From positions 3,621 to 10,265 of the forward strand of contig DPJP01000204.1 of NCBI GenBank assembly GCA_003542955.1: a stretch of DNA of 6,645 bases, written 5' to 3'. The notes under the pieces were generated by a model, which was given only the letters and a program-made list of their open reading frames with translations, was not told the DNA's origin and ran no database searches. Origin of the DNA: Armatimonadota bacterium. GTDB lineage: Bacteria; Armatimonadota; Zipacnadia; Zipacnadales; UBA11051. Below, in pieces: positions 1-6,404 of this stretch. The number at the start of each line of letters is the position of its first letter. The first letter of the stretch is position 1. Position numbers and translations under genes: made by a program.

Positions 1-1361
1 GCGTACGCGGAGACATCGGGGTCGACTACACGATCCTCGGCCCGTGGTCGTTCTTCCACGTGCAGACGCATCGCAACCTGGTTCAGAATCCCGATGCGCT
101 CAAGGCCTACCTGGAGCGGAAGAACCTCGGTGTGGTTGCGGTCATGCCCTGGCTCGACTACGACAACATGAATCTCGTGACCGGCGAGTTGACTACCCGC
201 GATGAGTACAAGCAGATGATGCAGGAGGCGGCCGCGGCCTTCCGCGCGGTGAAGCCCGACATCAAGCTGATCGGCTGCATCGAGAGCTTCCCCGCGCAGC
301 TCTCTCTCGATGATGCCCAGACGCTCGTGGACCGCATCCCCGGCAGCGTGAAGACGGGCTGGGTGTCGATCGCTCCCGAGCTGCTCGATGGCCTCGAGAG
401 TCTGCCCCCGGATCGCGTAGCGTGCGCCCTGCGGGATCGTGAAGGCCGGGTGCTTGTGGAGAGCTACCGCCGGGCCGGATTCGACGGCGTCAGCCACGCG
501 ATGGTGGCGCTTGTCACGTACCCGACGCTTGAGAACGCTCAGCACGCGACGCTGATGGAGCAGGCGCGATTCCTGATGGAGGAGTGCGGCCTGGACGGGC
601 TCTATATCGACTGCTTCAGCTTCTCCTACGATGGCGCCGGGGCAATCCTGCGCTACTCGGATGAGGGGTGGGATGGCAGGACGTGCGACATCGACCCACA
701 GACGGGCGCGGTCGTGCTGAGGTATGTCGATGCGGGACTGGCCGGAGCCGATGCACGGGCGGCGCTGATCAACTACGTGCTCGAGCGCGGCGGGGTGTTC
801 GTCGGCAACTCGTATGCTTCGGTGAAGCAGACGCAGTCGCTCGGGGCGTTCCGCTTCTCGGAGTCGGAGTACAACTTCGACCCGCTGGCCATCGGCGAGG
901 GCGAGAAGCCGCCGCTGTTCTACCGCATGACGGGAAGCCACCTGGGGTCGCCAATCGGGCTGGGCTACCGGCCGGACCGACTGGGGCAGGCCGGCACTGA
1001 CAGCTACGCGAGAGTGATGATGAAGACGATCATCACCTACCTGCGCCACGGGGCGCTGACCTATCACTACCAGACGGAGATTCCTGAGACGGGGCCAGGG
1101 GCGGGCGAGTACGGACCCTTCAACCACATGTTCCCGATGACGATTGAGCGCATCGGAGAGGGCTTCGTGGAGGGCAGGGAGCGAGTCGTTACGGCGGTGT
1201 CGGGCACATTCCATAGAGCCGGCGAGCGCAGGCCGGAGGTGCTGATGTTCGATGTCACCGGGCGGGCCATCGCCCCAAGGGCGGACGTGAAGCAGGTGGC
1301 AGGTGGCTGGGATGTGGAGCTGGCCCTGCAAGACTGGGAAAACGTGGCTGTAATCGAGTAG
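1..1361 (+). CDS. Glycoside-hydrolase-like TIM-barrel protein, 5'-truncated by window edge
   Basis: The frame is open from the left edge (first full codon at 3) to TAG at 1359-1361, giving about 452 visible residues; the true start lies upstream. A GTG at 60 could be read as a start, but it has no clear ribosome binding site and the protein-like sequence continues upstream of it (VRGDIGVDYTILGPWSFF), so I treat the gene as partial. The protein looks like a carbohydrate-active (alpha/beta)8 barrel: strand-like segments end in acidic residues, such as GVVAVMPWLDYDN, KLIGCIESF and GLDGLYIDCFSFSYD (Asp at about residue 203 counted from position 3), and later FRFSESEYNF. This strand-plus-acid pattern is typical of glycoside hydrolase catalytic sites. 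The last 70 or so residues look like the small C-terminal beta domain common in such enzymes. No signal peptide can be judged because the N-terminus is missing. I cannot assign a GH family or substrate. It is followed closely by the small gene at 1398. Confidence 0.72.
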   Translation, partial: VRGDIGVDYTILGPWSFFHVQTHRNLVQNPDALKAYLERKNLGVVAVMPWLDYDNMNLVTGELTTRDEYKQMMQEAAAAFRAVKPDIKLIGCIESFPAQLSLDDAQTLVDRIPGSVKTGWVSIAPELLDGLESLPPDRVACALRDREGRVLVESYRRAGFDGVSHAMVALVTYPTLENAQHATLMEQARFLMEECGLDGLYIDCFSFSYDGAGAILRYSDEGWDGRTCDIDPQTGAVVLRYVDAGLAGADARAALINYVLERGGVFVGNSYASVKQTQSLGAFRFSESEYNFDPLAIGEGEKPPLFYRMTGSHLGSPIGLGYRPDRLGQAGTDSYARVMMKTIITYLRHGALTYHYQTEIPETGPGAGEYGPFNHMFPMTIERIGEGFVEGRERVVTAVSGTFHRAGERRPEVLMFDVTGRAIAPRADVKQVAGGWDVELALQDWENVAVIE

Positions 1362-1397
1362 CGCGGAAAGTCCCTCGCGAAAAGAGGAGGTCCGACA

Positions 1398-1661
1398 ATG
1401 CCACAGGATGTGGAGTGGGATACGGACAAGATCGACGAGATGGCGCTGGCAGTGATGTTCTTCTCGATGTTCGACGAGAAGCTGTTCGACGACACATACT
1501 ACGCTCGTATGTGGAAAGGGCTCTCGTGGGCCATCACCGACAGGATGCACGAGAAGGGGTGGATCGCGGACCCCAGGAGCAAGAACAAGTCGGTGGTTGT
1601 GTCGGAGGAGGGGCGGAAGCTCGCCGAGGAGTTGGCGGTGAAGTACTTCGCCAGGAAGTGA
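1398..1661 (+). CDS. Small DUF6429-family protein
   Basis: This 87-residue protein matches my recollection of the DUF6429 family in length and pattern: an N-terminal (W/Y)DTDKIDEMALA helix, an aromatic YYARMWKGLSWAITDRMHEKG segment from about residue 34, the signature DPRSKNKSVVVSEEGRKLAEEL at about 58-79, and a short basic tail. The start ATG is supported by AGGAGG at 1385-1390 with a 7-nt spacer. The arrangement helix-helix-'EKG(W/I)I'-basic hairpin-'(S/T)EEG' helix resembles a winged-helix fold like that of MarR or PadR regulators, but that is only an inference; the family's function is unknown to me. It begins 36 bp after the glycoside-hydrolase-like gene and is probably co-transcribed with it. 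A strong hairpin follows 22 bp after the stop. Confidence 0.85.
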   Translation: MPQDVEWDTDKIDEMALAVMFFSMFDEKLFDDTYYARMWKGLSWAITDRMHEKGWIADPRSKNKSVVVSEEGRKLAEELAVKYFARK

Positions 1662-1683
1662 GCGTACTGGGCCGTGCGGAGGT

Positions 1684-1710
1684 GGAGGGCCGTCGTGATG
1701 ACGGCCCTCC
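1684..1710 (+). terminator. Strong hairpin after the DUF6429 gene, probable terminator
   Basis: A perfect 11-bp stem (GGAGGGCCGTC at 1684-1694 with GACGGCCCTCC at 1700-1710) closes a 5-nt GTGAT loop. It lies 22 bp beyond the stop at 1661 and before a convergent gene. No T-tract follows on the plus strand (GTCGGG), so it is not a textbook intrinsic terminator; it may still stop transcription or protect the 3' end in this GC-rich genome. Confidence 0.6.
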
Positions 1711-1768
1711 GTCGGGTGCGCCACGCGCTAACTGCAGAGCTCCTGAGACTGCCGGGGTTTGATGCGAT

Positions 1769-1791
1769 GAGCCCCTGTGGGAGCAGGGCTC
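1769..1791. other. Minor imperfect hairpin in the convergent gap
   Basis: GAGCCC (1769-1774) pairs with GGGCTC (1786-1791), extended by TG/CA after one bulged C. It has no T-tract on either strand. It could be a back-up terminator for either neighbour or a chance structure. The rest of 1711-1854 shows no gene or other structure that I can support. Confidence 0.3.
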
Positions 1792-1854
1792 GCGTGTAGA
1801 GTCTCTGGGGAGGTAGATGTCCAGATTCCGCGTTACGCAGGGCTCCCAGGACAA

Positions 1855-1953
1855 CGGCCGGGGTCAGGTCTTCACAATTCACTTTTGCCTGTGGACAGCT
1901 GGAATCCGCCCCGGGCTGAGCAAAACTGAATTCTGAAGACCTGACCCCGGCCG
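1855..1953. mobile_element. 99-bp near-perfect palindrome, RAYT/REP- or MITE-like element
   Basis: Two 34-nt arms (1855-1888 and 1920-1953) are inverted copies matching at 32 of 34 positions, around a 31-nt centre (1889-1919). The left arm starts CGGCCGGGGTCAGGTCTTCA and the right arm ends with its exact complement; the two mismatches are both C opposite C (1875/1933 and 1882/1926). The GGGGTCAGGTCTTCA / TGAAGACCTGACCCC core resembles palindromic ends that I recall beside IS200-like REP-associated tyrosine transposases (RAYTs) in many environmental genomes. No transposase lies in the window, so this would be a non-autonomous copy moved in trans. No clear target duplication is visible: ACAA occurs at 1851-1854 and 1958-1961, but the second copy is not adjacent. 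The stem could also act as a two-way terminator between the convergent genes. Confidence 0.7.
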
Positions 1954-2031
1954 CCCCACAAGGGCTTCCGAGGCGCCGGAAATGGCCATCGCTGCGGAGA
2001 CCCGTATCGGGAGTCCTGAACTGAGCGCCAC

Positions 2032-2052
2032 AGGCGGTTGGCTACACCGCCT
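2032..2052 (-). terminator. Hairpin overlapping the stop codon of the GuaA-like gene
   Basis: AGGCGGT (2032-2038) pairs perfectly with ACCGCCT (2046-2052) around a 7-nt loop that contains the minus-strand stop codon (2042-2044). There is no T-run downstream on the minus strand. It may end or protect the transcript of the minus-strand gene, but a 7-bp stem in GC-rich DNA could be chance. Confidence 0.35.
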
Positions 2053-3007
2053 CCATCGTCGAGGGCGGCTTGGTGGTGATGCTGTAGGTGACGCTCACGA
2101 CGCCGGGGACTTCACTGGTGAGCAGGGCGGCCAGCGCCTCGAGCGTTTCCCAGGGGAGCCTGGTGGGTGTGGCGGTGCGGGCGTCGACGCTATCCCAGCA
2201 GCGCAACTCGATCTGCATGCCGAAATCACGCTCCCCGTCACGCATGCCGGTAACGCGGTCTTCATGCAATATGGCCATATACTGGAAGGCCCCGCAGCCG
2301 GCCAACTCCCGCTCGACGATGCTCGTGCACTGCCGGATGGTGTCCAGCCGCTCGCGAGTCGCCTCTCCGATGATGCGGGCCGCGAGCGCGGGCCCCGGAA
2401 ACGGCATGCGATTGTAGATCTCCTCCGGCAACCCCGCGGCCTGTGCGACCTTGCGGACTCCGTCCTTGCGCAGTTGCACGAGCGGCTCGATGATCTCGTA
2501 GCCGAACGCCTCCGATGGATCAATCCCCAACTGCTCGAAGACGTTGTGCTGGCGCTTGATGCCGGCGACTGTCTCATCGACGTCGGTGAGAATGGTCCCC
2601 TGCAGGAGGAACCTCGCGCCGCTTTCGCGGACGAGGCGGCCAAAGACATGCTTGTAGAAGGTCTGCGTGACTGCCTCGCGCTTCTCCTCAGGGTCGGTGA
2701 TGCCGGCGAGGGCGGCGAGGAACTCCTCGCGGGCGTCGATGATATCAATGTGGACGCCGAGGGCGGCGAAGATAGCCGCGATGCGCTCCGGCTCGCCCTC
2801 GCGCATGAGCGCGTTGTCGACGAAGTACGTCTTGAGCCTGTCGCCGAGGGCTCTGTGCCCGAGCATCGTCACCGCGGATGAGTCCACGCCGCCAGACAGC
2901 GCGTTGATGGCCACTCCGTCGCCGACGCGCTCGGCAATCGCCGCTGCCTGCTCGGTGATGAACTGCTGAGGATCGAGCTGGTCCGCCGGGATCTCCCTGA
3001 TTGCCAT
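2042..3007 (-). CDS. guaA: Stand-alone GuaA-like ATP-pyrophosphatase (GMP synthase C-terminal type)
   Basis: The 321-residue protein matches the synthetase half of GMP synthase, which adenylates XMP with ATP and aminates it to GMP. The PP-loop SGGVDSS is at residues 38-44, followed by FVDNALMREGE (62-72), the QGTILTDVDET segment (136-146), IKRQHNV (150-156), PFPGPALAAR (202-211) and a C-terminal dimerisation-type domain ending SITTKPPSTMEAV. The start ATG (complement of 3005-3007) has GGAGGT 11 nt upstream; the open frame extends further upstream only through repeat DNA. No glutaminase domain is fused and none is encoded nearby, as in two-subunit GMP synthases of archaea and some bacteria. 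Several positions depart from what I recall of canonical GuaA: MPFPGPAL instead of HPFPGPGL, QHNV instead of HHNV, ARTATPTRLP instead of GMTADWARLP, and a MEAV end instead of IEWE. It may therefore be a paralog with another substrate. The symbol is given at family level only. Confidence 0.85.
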   Translation of the reverse strand: MAIREIPADQLDPQQFITEQAAAIAERVGDGVAINALSGGVDSSAVTMLGHRALGDRLKTYFVDNALMREGEPERIAAIFAALGVHIDIIDAREEFLAALAGITDPEEKREAVTQTFYKHVFGRLVRESGARFLLQGTILTDVDETVAGIKRQHNVFEQLGIDPSEAFGYEIIEPLVQLRKDGVRKVAQAAGLPEEIYNRMPFPGPALAARIIGEATRERLDTIRQCTSIVERELAGCGAFQYMAILHEDRVTGMRDGERDFGMQIELRCWDSVDARTATPTRLPWETLEALAALLTSEVPGVVSVTYSITTKPPSTMEAV

Positions 3008-3018
3008 GGGGTTCGCAC

Positions 3019-3024
3019 ACCTCC
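3019..3024 (-). promoter_or_regulatory. Ribosome binding site fixing the GuaA-like start
   Basis: The minus strand reads GGAGGT here, 11 nt before the ATG at 3007. It favours this start over the upstream Met codons of the same open frame (up to 3145), which would translate repeat DNA. Confidence 0.6.
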
Positions 3025-3087
3025 GAAGTCGGATGCCTGCCGCGGGGCAGTTCCACGTCAGGGTACGGCAGGCCTGCATGAAAGGGT

Positions 3088-3132
3088 ACGGCAGACGGGG
3101 AGAAACCGCGGATGACGCCGATGACGCGGATG
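3088..3132 (+). repeat. 45-nt direct repeat, copy 1
   Basis: This linker plus array (ACGGCAGACGG, 3 variable bases, GAAACCGCG, then 9-nt units) aligns without gaps to 3249-3293, with 36 of 45 positions identical. It shows that linker and array are copied together as one module. Confidence 0.75.
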
Positions 3133-3164
3133 AAGACAACAGCAACGGCGGACGGCGGATGAAC

Positions 3165-3200
3165 CACGGAAGACACGGAAGACACGGAAGACACGGAAAG
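3165..3200 (+). repeat. Four tandem CACGGAAGA units
   Basis: Units lie at 3165-3173, 3174-3182, 3183-3191 and 3192-3200. The first three are identical and the last ends AAG instead of AGA. This is the cleanest array of the mosaic; its regularity suggests recent slippage or gene conversion. Confidence 0.9.
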
Positions 3201-3248
3201 GAACGACAACGGCAGTTTGACTACGAAATACGCGAAAGACGCGAAAGG

Positions 3249-3293
3249 ACGGCAGACGGCTGGAAACCGCGAATAGCGCGAATGACGCGAATG
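3249..3293 (+). repeat. 45-nt direct repeat, copy 2
   Basis: Second copy of the module at 3088-3132. Its array part (3267-3294) also has an inverted partner at 3438-3471. Confidence 0.75.
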
Positions 3294-3437
3294 CGAGCAA
3301 CGGCCGAAGACGAACGGTGGCACTGTACGATACACGCAAAGGAGAGCAACGGCTGACGAAGTGCCGTTAGGCTATCGGCCGTTCCTCTTCGGGTGTTTGG
3401 TGGTGGATGAGCGTTTTCGCCGTTGTCCGTTGGCCGT

Positions 3438-3471
3438 CCATTCGCGCTATTCGCGTCATTCGCGGTTCCAC
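3438..3471 (-). repeat. Inverted copy of the CGCGAAT array
   Basis: Read on the minus strand this is GTGGAACCGCGAATGACG followed by two more units. It matches 3261-3294 except for one missing A, a swap in the order of the GAC and AGC unit endings, and the last base. The two copies could pair over a loop of 143 nt in the transcript downstream of the dehydrogenase, whose stop is at 3483. Confidence 0.75.
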
Positions 3472-3482
3472 AGGCCGTGCCG

Positions 3483-4958
3483 CTACAGTGGGGCGTCACA
3501 CCAGTTCTCGGGCTTCTTGTCGACCAGGTTGATGGCGATGTGCTTGACCTCGGTGTACTGTGAGATGCACTCGAAGCCGTTCTCCCGGCCGATGCCGCTC
3601 AGCTTGTAGCCGCCGTGCGGGGCCTTGAAGTCCTCGCCAATCCACTCATTGACGAACACGCCACCCGCCTCGAGCCGCGTCGCGGTACGAATTGCCTTCG
3701 TCGTGTCATTGCACCAGACGGCAGCAGCCAGGCCGAAGGGGCTGTCGTTGGCCTGTGCAATCACTTCATCCTCGTCAGTCCACTTGATGGCAGAGAGCAC
3801 CGGGCCGAATATCTCCTCCTGGGCGATGCGCATGTCGTTGGTGACATCCGCAAAGAGTGTGGGCAGGTAGAAACAGCCCTTCTGCAGCGCGGGGTCGTCG
3901 GGACGGGCGCCGCCGACGACCAGGCGCGCCTCCTGCTTGCCTATTGCGACGTAGCGCTCGACGATGCGGAGCTGGTCGGCGGAGACCAGCGGGCCCATCT
4001 GCGTCCGCGGGTCGAGCGTGTCGCCGAGTCTGACGGCGGCGAAACGCTCCGCAAGGCGGGCGACAACCGCATCATAGATATCGGCATGGACGAACAGCCG
4101 CGTGCCGGCGATGCAGACCTGTCCACAGCGGGAGAGGGCGCCCTGCATGGCGACTTCGGTGGCGGTCTCGATGTCGACATCGGGGAAGATGATGACGGGG
4201 CTCTTCCCGCCAAGCTCGAGAGTGAGCTTGGTCATGTTGGGCACGGCAGCCTCCATCACGCTGCGGCCGGTCTCGACCGAGCCGGTGAAGGTGATGCTGC
4301 GGACGTCGGGATGGCCCGCGAGGGCGGCGCCGGTGCTGCTGCCGGGGCCGGTGACGACGTTGAAGACACCGGGCGGCAGGCCGATGCTACCGACGATCTC
4401 GGCCAGGGCAACGGCGATCAGCGATGTCGGCGTGGCGGGCTTGATGACGGCGGTATTGCCGAGGGCCACCGCCGGGGCGACGCTTCGGGTGATCAGGAAG
4501 AGCGGGTAGTTCCAGGGGACGATGTGTCCCGTGACTCCGACGGGCTCGAGGCGCGTCAGAGCGAGCCGGCCCGGCCCGGTTGGGATGCTGGACCCGCGGG
4601 CCTTGTCGGCAAGGCCGGCATGGAACTCGACATTCTGTGCGGTGAACTCCACGAGGCCCTGCGCCTTGCCGATGTAGTGGCCGCTCTCTCTTGCCAGCAG
4701 CAGCGCCAGGTCGTCGGCATTGGCGCGGATTGCGGCTGCAAGGCTGAGCAGCCACCTGCCACGCGCATCGGGGTCGGTGTCTCGCCACGCGGGGAAGGCC
4801 TTGAGAGCTGCCGATACCGCCGCGTCGATGTCGGCAGGCGTGCCTTTGGGTACGCTTCCGAGTATCTCGCCGGTCGCCGGGTTCTCGGAGTCGAAGCGCT
4901 CGCCGGATGATGCCTCGACCCATTCACCGCCAATGTACATGAGCTTGTCCGCGCGCAT
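3483..4958 (-). CDS. NAD(P)-dependent aldehyde dehydrogenase
   Basis: A complete 491-residue member of the ALDH superfamily, a normal length for these cytoplasmic enzymes, which oxidise an aldehyde to a carboxylic acid with NAD or NADP. Visible family motifs in order: PWNYP (catalytic Asn150), VIKPA (Lys173, cofactor binding), FTGSVETG (224-231, Rossmann-type loop), LELGGKSP (general base Glu248), GQVCIAG (nucleophile Cys282), EEIFGPV (Glu382, ribose contact), PFGLAA, and the C-terminal PHGGYKLSGIGRENG (447-461). Every catalytic residue is present. The start ATG (complement of 4956-4958) has GGGAGG 10 nt upstream and begins directly before the first ALDH strand (MYIGGEWVEA). The frame stays open upstream antisense to the transporter, but that extension has no ALDH character. 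The sequence resembles betaine-aldehyde-dehydrogenase-like groups, but the substrate cannot be fixed. It is divergent from the MFS gene, 144 bp apart. Confidence 0.95.
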   Translation of the reverse strand: MRADKLMYIGGEWVEASSGERFDSENPATGEILGSVPKGTPADIDAAVSAALKAFPAWRDTDPDARGRWLLSLAAAIRANADDLALLLARESGHYIGKAQGLVEFTAQNVEFHAGLADKARGSSIPTGPGRLALTRLEPVGVTGHIVPWNYPLFLITRSVAPAVALGNTAVIKPATPTSLIAVALAEIVGSIGLPPGVFNVVTGPGSSTGAALAGHPDVRSITFTGSVETGRSVMEAAVPNMTKLTLELGGKSPVIIFPDVDIETATEVAMQGALSRCGQVCIAGTRLFVHADIYDAVVARLAERFAAVRLGDTLDPRTQMGPLVSADQLRIVERYVAIGKQEARLVVGGARPDDPALQKGCFYLPTLFADVTNDMRIAQEEIFGPVLSAIKWTDEDEVIAQANDSPFGLAAAVWCNDTTKAIRTATRLEAGGVFVNEWIGEDFKAPHGGYKLSGIGRENGFECISQYTEVKHIAINLVDKKPENWCDAPL

Positions 4959-5102
4959 GTGATAGTCGCCTCCCTGGTGTAGTGTACCGTAGTGATTCTG
5001 CCCGAGTGGGGCGCAGACCTGCCGAGCAAAGGAGTCGGGCGGGCCACACGGGAACTGCACCCCGGCAAGAGCGGGCGCGAGTCGGGAGCGTGAGGGCAAG
5101 GA
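4959..5102. promoter_or_regulatory. Divergent start region between dehydrogenase and transporter
   Basis: This 144-bp gap must hold the leader and probably the promoters for both divergent genes. I saw no convincing -35/-10 pair. A direct repeat GTAGTG (4979-4984 and 4989-4994), spaced by one helical turn, could be part of an operator; this is weak. GAGGG at 5092-5096 serves as the transporter's ribosome binding site. Confidence 0.4.
4969..4974 (-). promoter_or_regulatory. Ribosome binding site fixing the aldehyde dehydrogenase start
   Basis: The minus strand reads GGGAGG, 10 nt before the ATG at 4958. This selects the 491-residue product over the far longer open frame that runs upstream to 5966. 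Confidence 0.7.
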
Positions 5103-6404
5103 ATGGCCATGGGGCAGTGTTCCCAATTTGCAGGCGCATTGAGGCGCGCTCTGTGCGGGAATGTGCTCGTGCTGGGCATCGTCAGCTTCTTCACCGATGT
5201 CGGCAGCGAGATGGTGTACCCGCTGTTGCCTGCGTTCTTTGCCGGACTGGTGCCGACAGGGCTGGCAGCGGTGTATGTCGGGTTGATGGATGGCATCGCT
5301 GAGAGCACATCGAGTCTGCTGAAGGTGTATGCCGGGCATCTGAGCGACCGCCTCCACACGCGCAAGCCGCTCGCGCTGGCCGGCTATGCGCTCTCGAGCC
5401 TGGTGAGGCCGCTCAACGCCCTCGCGGGCGTCGGGTGGCACATCGTTGCACTGCGCTTCATGGACCGTGTGGGTAAGGGCTTTCGCACGGCGCCGCGGGA
5501 CGCCCTGCTGAGTGAGACGGTCGATGATGACGTGCGCGGGCTGGCGTTCAGCATCCATCGCCTGATGGATCACGCCGGCGCCGTCGTCGGCCCACTCGTG
5601 GCCACGGGGCTTCTCTATGCCACGCTTGGCGCCGCGACGCTGTGGCAGCAGGGGAGTGAGGGGGCGGCACCCAGTTCGGCAGAGATGGGGGCACTGCGGA
5701 TTGTGTTCGCACTGTCGCTGCTCCCCGGCGTCGTGGCCACCCTGGCGCTGTGGCGCTGGGTCAGCGATGCGCCGGCGCCCATCGGAGCGGTGAACGGCGG
5801 GAGAGAGAACCAGCGGCCATCGCTTCCCCGCAGGTTCTACGTCTTCCTGGGAGCCGTGGTGCTGTTCACCCTCGGCAACAGCTCCGACCTGTTCATCATC
5901 TTCTATGCTCAGACGCGCTTTGGGCTTGGGCTGGGTTGGGTGATTGGTCTGTGGGTGCTGCTGCATCTGTCAAAGGCGCTCTTCAGCATGCCGGGTGGTC
6001 GGTTGTCAGACCTGTACGGCCGCCGTCGGGCGATCATCACTGGCTGGGTGCTGTATGTAGCCGTGTACGTGACGCTGCCGCTGGTGGGCGCACTTCCCGT
6101 GTTCTGCGCTCTGCTGGTGGTGTATGGCGTGTACTACGGGCTGACTGAGGGCGCGGAACGCGCGCTGGTGGCGGATGCCGTGGCGCCTGACGCGCGAGGG
6201 ACGGCGTATGGAGTCTACCATGGCGCAGTGGGGCTGGCCGCCCTGCCGGCGAGCCTGCTGTTCGGGGTGTTCTGGGCGGTGTTGGGCCCGCAGACGGCTT
6301 TCCTGATCGGCGCATCGCTCGCGGCCGGGGCGGTGGGGGTGCTGGTGATTGGGAGTTCAGGCAATGTGTCGGGTGATGATGGCGGGGCCACTCCGACGGC
6401 TTGA
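5103..6404 (+). CDS. MFS transporter
   Basis: A complete 433-residue major facilitator superfamily protein in the inner membrane, of the usual length for 12 membrane segments. The first segment carries SFFTDVGSEMVYPLLPAFF (28-46), an opening I associate with a bacterial MFS subgroup of unassigned substrate. MFS motif A appears in both halves: GHLSDRLHTRKP (78-89) after segment 2 and GGRLSDLYGRRRA (298-310) after segment 8. Other subgroup-like signatures are RFMDRVGKGFRTAPRDAL (118-135) and RGLAFSIHRLMDHAGAVVGP (145-164), mirrored in the second half by RGTAYGVYHGAVGL (365-378). The long polar loop at about 221-243 is the central cytoplasmic loop. The ATG at 5103 has GAGGG 6 nt upstream; an ATG at 5109 is an alternative. 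The substrate and direction of transport are not shown. The divergent aldehyde dehydrogenase suggests, but does not prove, a metabolic link. Confidence 0.93.
   Translation: MAMGQCSQFAGALRRALCGNVLVLGIVSFFTDVGSEMVYPLLPAFFAGLVPTGLAAVYVGLMDGIAESTSSLLKVYAGHLSDRLHTRKPLALAGYALSSLVRPLNALAGVGWHIVALRFMDRVGKGFRTAPRDALLSETVDDDVRGLAFSIHRLMDHAGAVVGPLVATGLLYATLGAATLWQQGSEGAAPSSAEMGALRIVFALSLLPGVVATLALWRWVSDAPAPIGAVNGGRENQRPSLPRRFYVFLGAVVLFTLGNSSDLFIIFYAQTRFGLGLGWVIGLWVLLHLSKALFSMPGGRLSDLYGRRRAIITGWVLYVAVYVTLPLVGALPVFCALLVVYGVYYGLTEGAERALVADAVAPDARGTAYGVYHGAVGLAALPASLLFGVFWAVLGPQTAFLIGASLAAGAVGVLVIGSSGNVSGDDGGATPTA

Larger units (their letters stand above)
3088..3471. repeat. Mosaic of degenerate 9-nt repeat arrays with recurring linkers
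   Basis: Most of the 475-bp gap between the dehydrogenase stop and the GuaA-like start is built from short arrays of a 9-nt unit, each about three to four units: GATGACGCC-like at 3106-3137, CACGGAAGA at 3165-3200, CGCGAAAGA at 3222-3248, CGCGAATGA at 3267-3294, and inverted CGCGAATGA-type units at 3438-3464. The linkers recur as well: ACGGCAGACGG at 3088-3098 and 3249-3259, AGCAACGGC at 3141-3149, 3297-3305 and 3345-3353, and AACGGCCGA at 3299-3307, inverted at 3375-3383. The 9-nt period gives stop-free frames that look like repetitive peptides but are not genes. I recall very similar arrays between genes in Planctomycetota, Verrucomicrobiota and related genomes. The promoter of the GuaA-like gene must lie in or near this region; I could not recognise it. 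Confidence 0.85.

Noticed and set aside
60..62. GTG at 60 as the true start of the glycoside-hydrolase-like gene
   Set aside because: The frame stays open to the window edge with protein-like sequence, and no ribosome binding site precedes the GTG.
1499..1882. 127- and 106-codon minus-strand open frames across the DUF6429 gene and the gap after it
   Set aside because: They overlap a supported gene, run into the palindromic element, and show only arginine- and serine-rich shadow composition.
1982..2881. 299-codon plus-strand open frame antisense to the GuaA-like gene
   Set aside because: It is a shadow of a clear PP-loop enzyme gene and has no recognisable domains of its own.
3006..3356. Plus- and minus-strand open frames with peptide repeats such as HGRHGRHG and FRVFRVFRV
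   Set aside because: The 9-nt DNA period creates stop-free frames in several phases; the DNA repeat explains them and there is no ribosome binding site or conserved protein character.
3088..3471. Possible CRISPR array
   Set aside because: The units are 9 nt, tandem without unique spacers, degenerate between arrays, and there is no cas gene nearby.
3615..4910. 431-codon plus-strand open frame antisense to the aldehyde dehydrogenase
   Set aside because: It is entirely covered by a gene with all catalytic motifs; its composition is what GC-rich codon use produces on the opposite strand.
4959..5966. N-terminal extension of the dehydrogenase frame, open up to 5966 on the minus strand (827 codons in total)
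   Set aside because: It is antisense to the MFS coding region, has no recognisable domain, and the true start at 4958 has a good ribosome binding site and the normal ALDH N-terminus.
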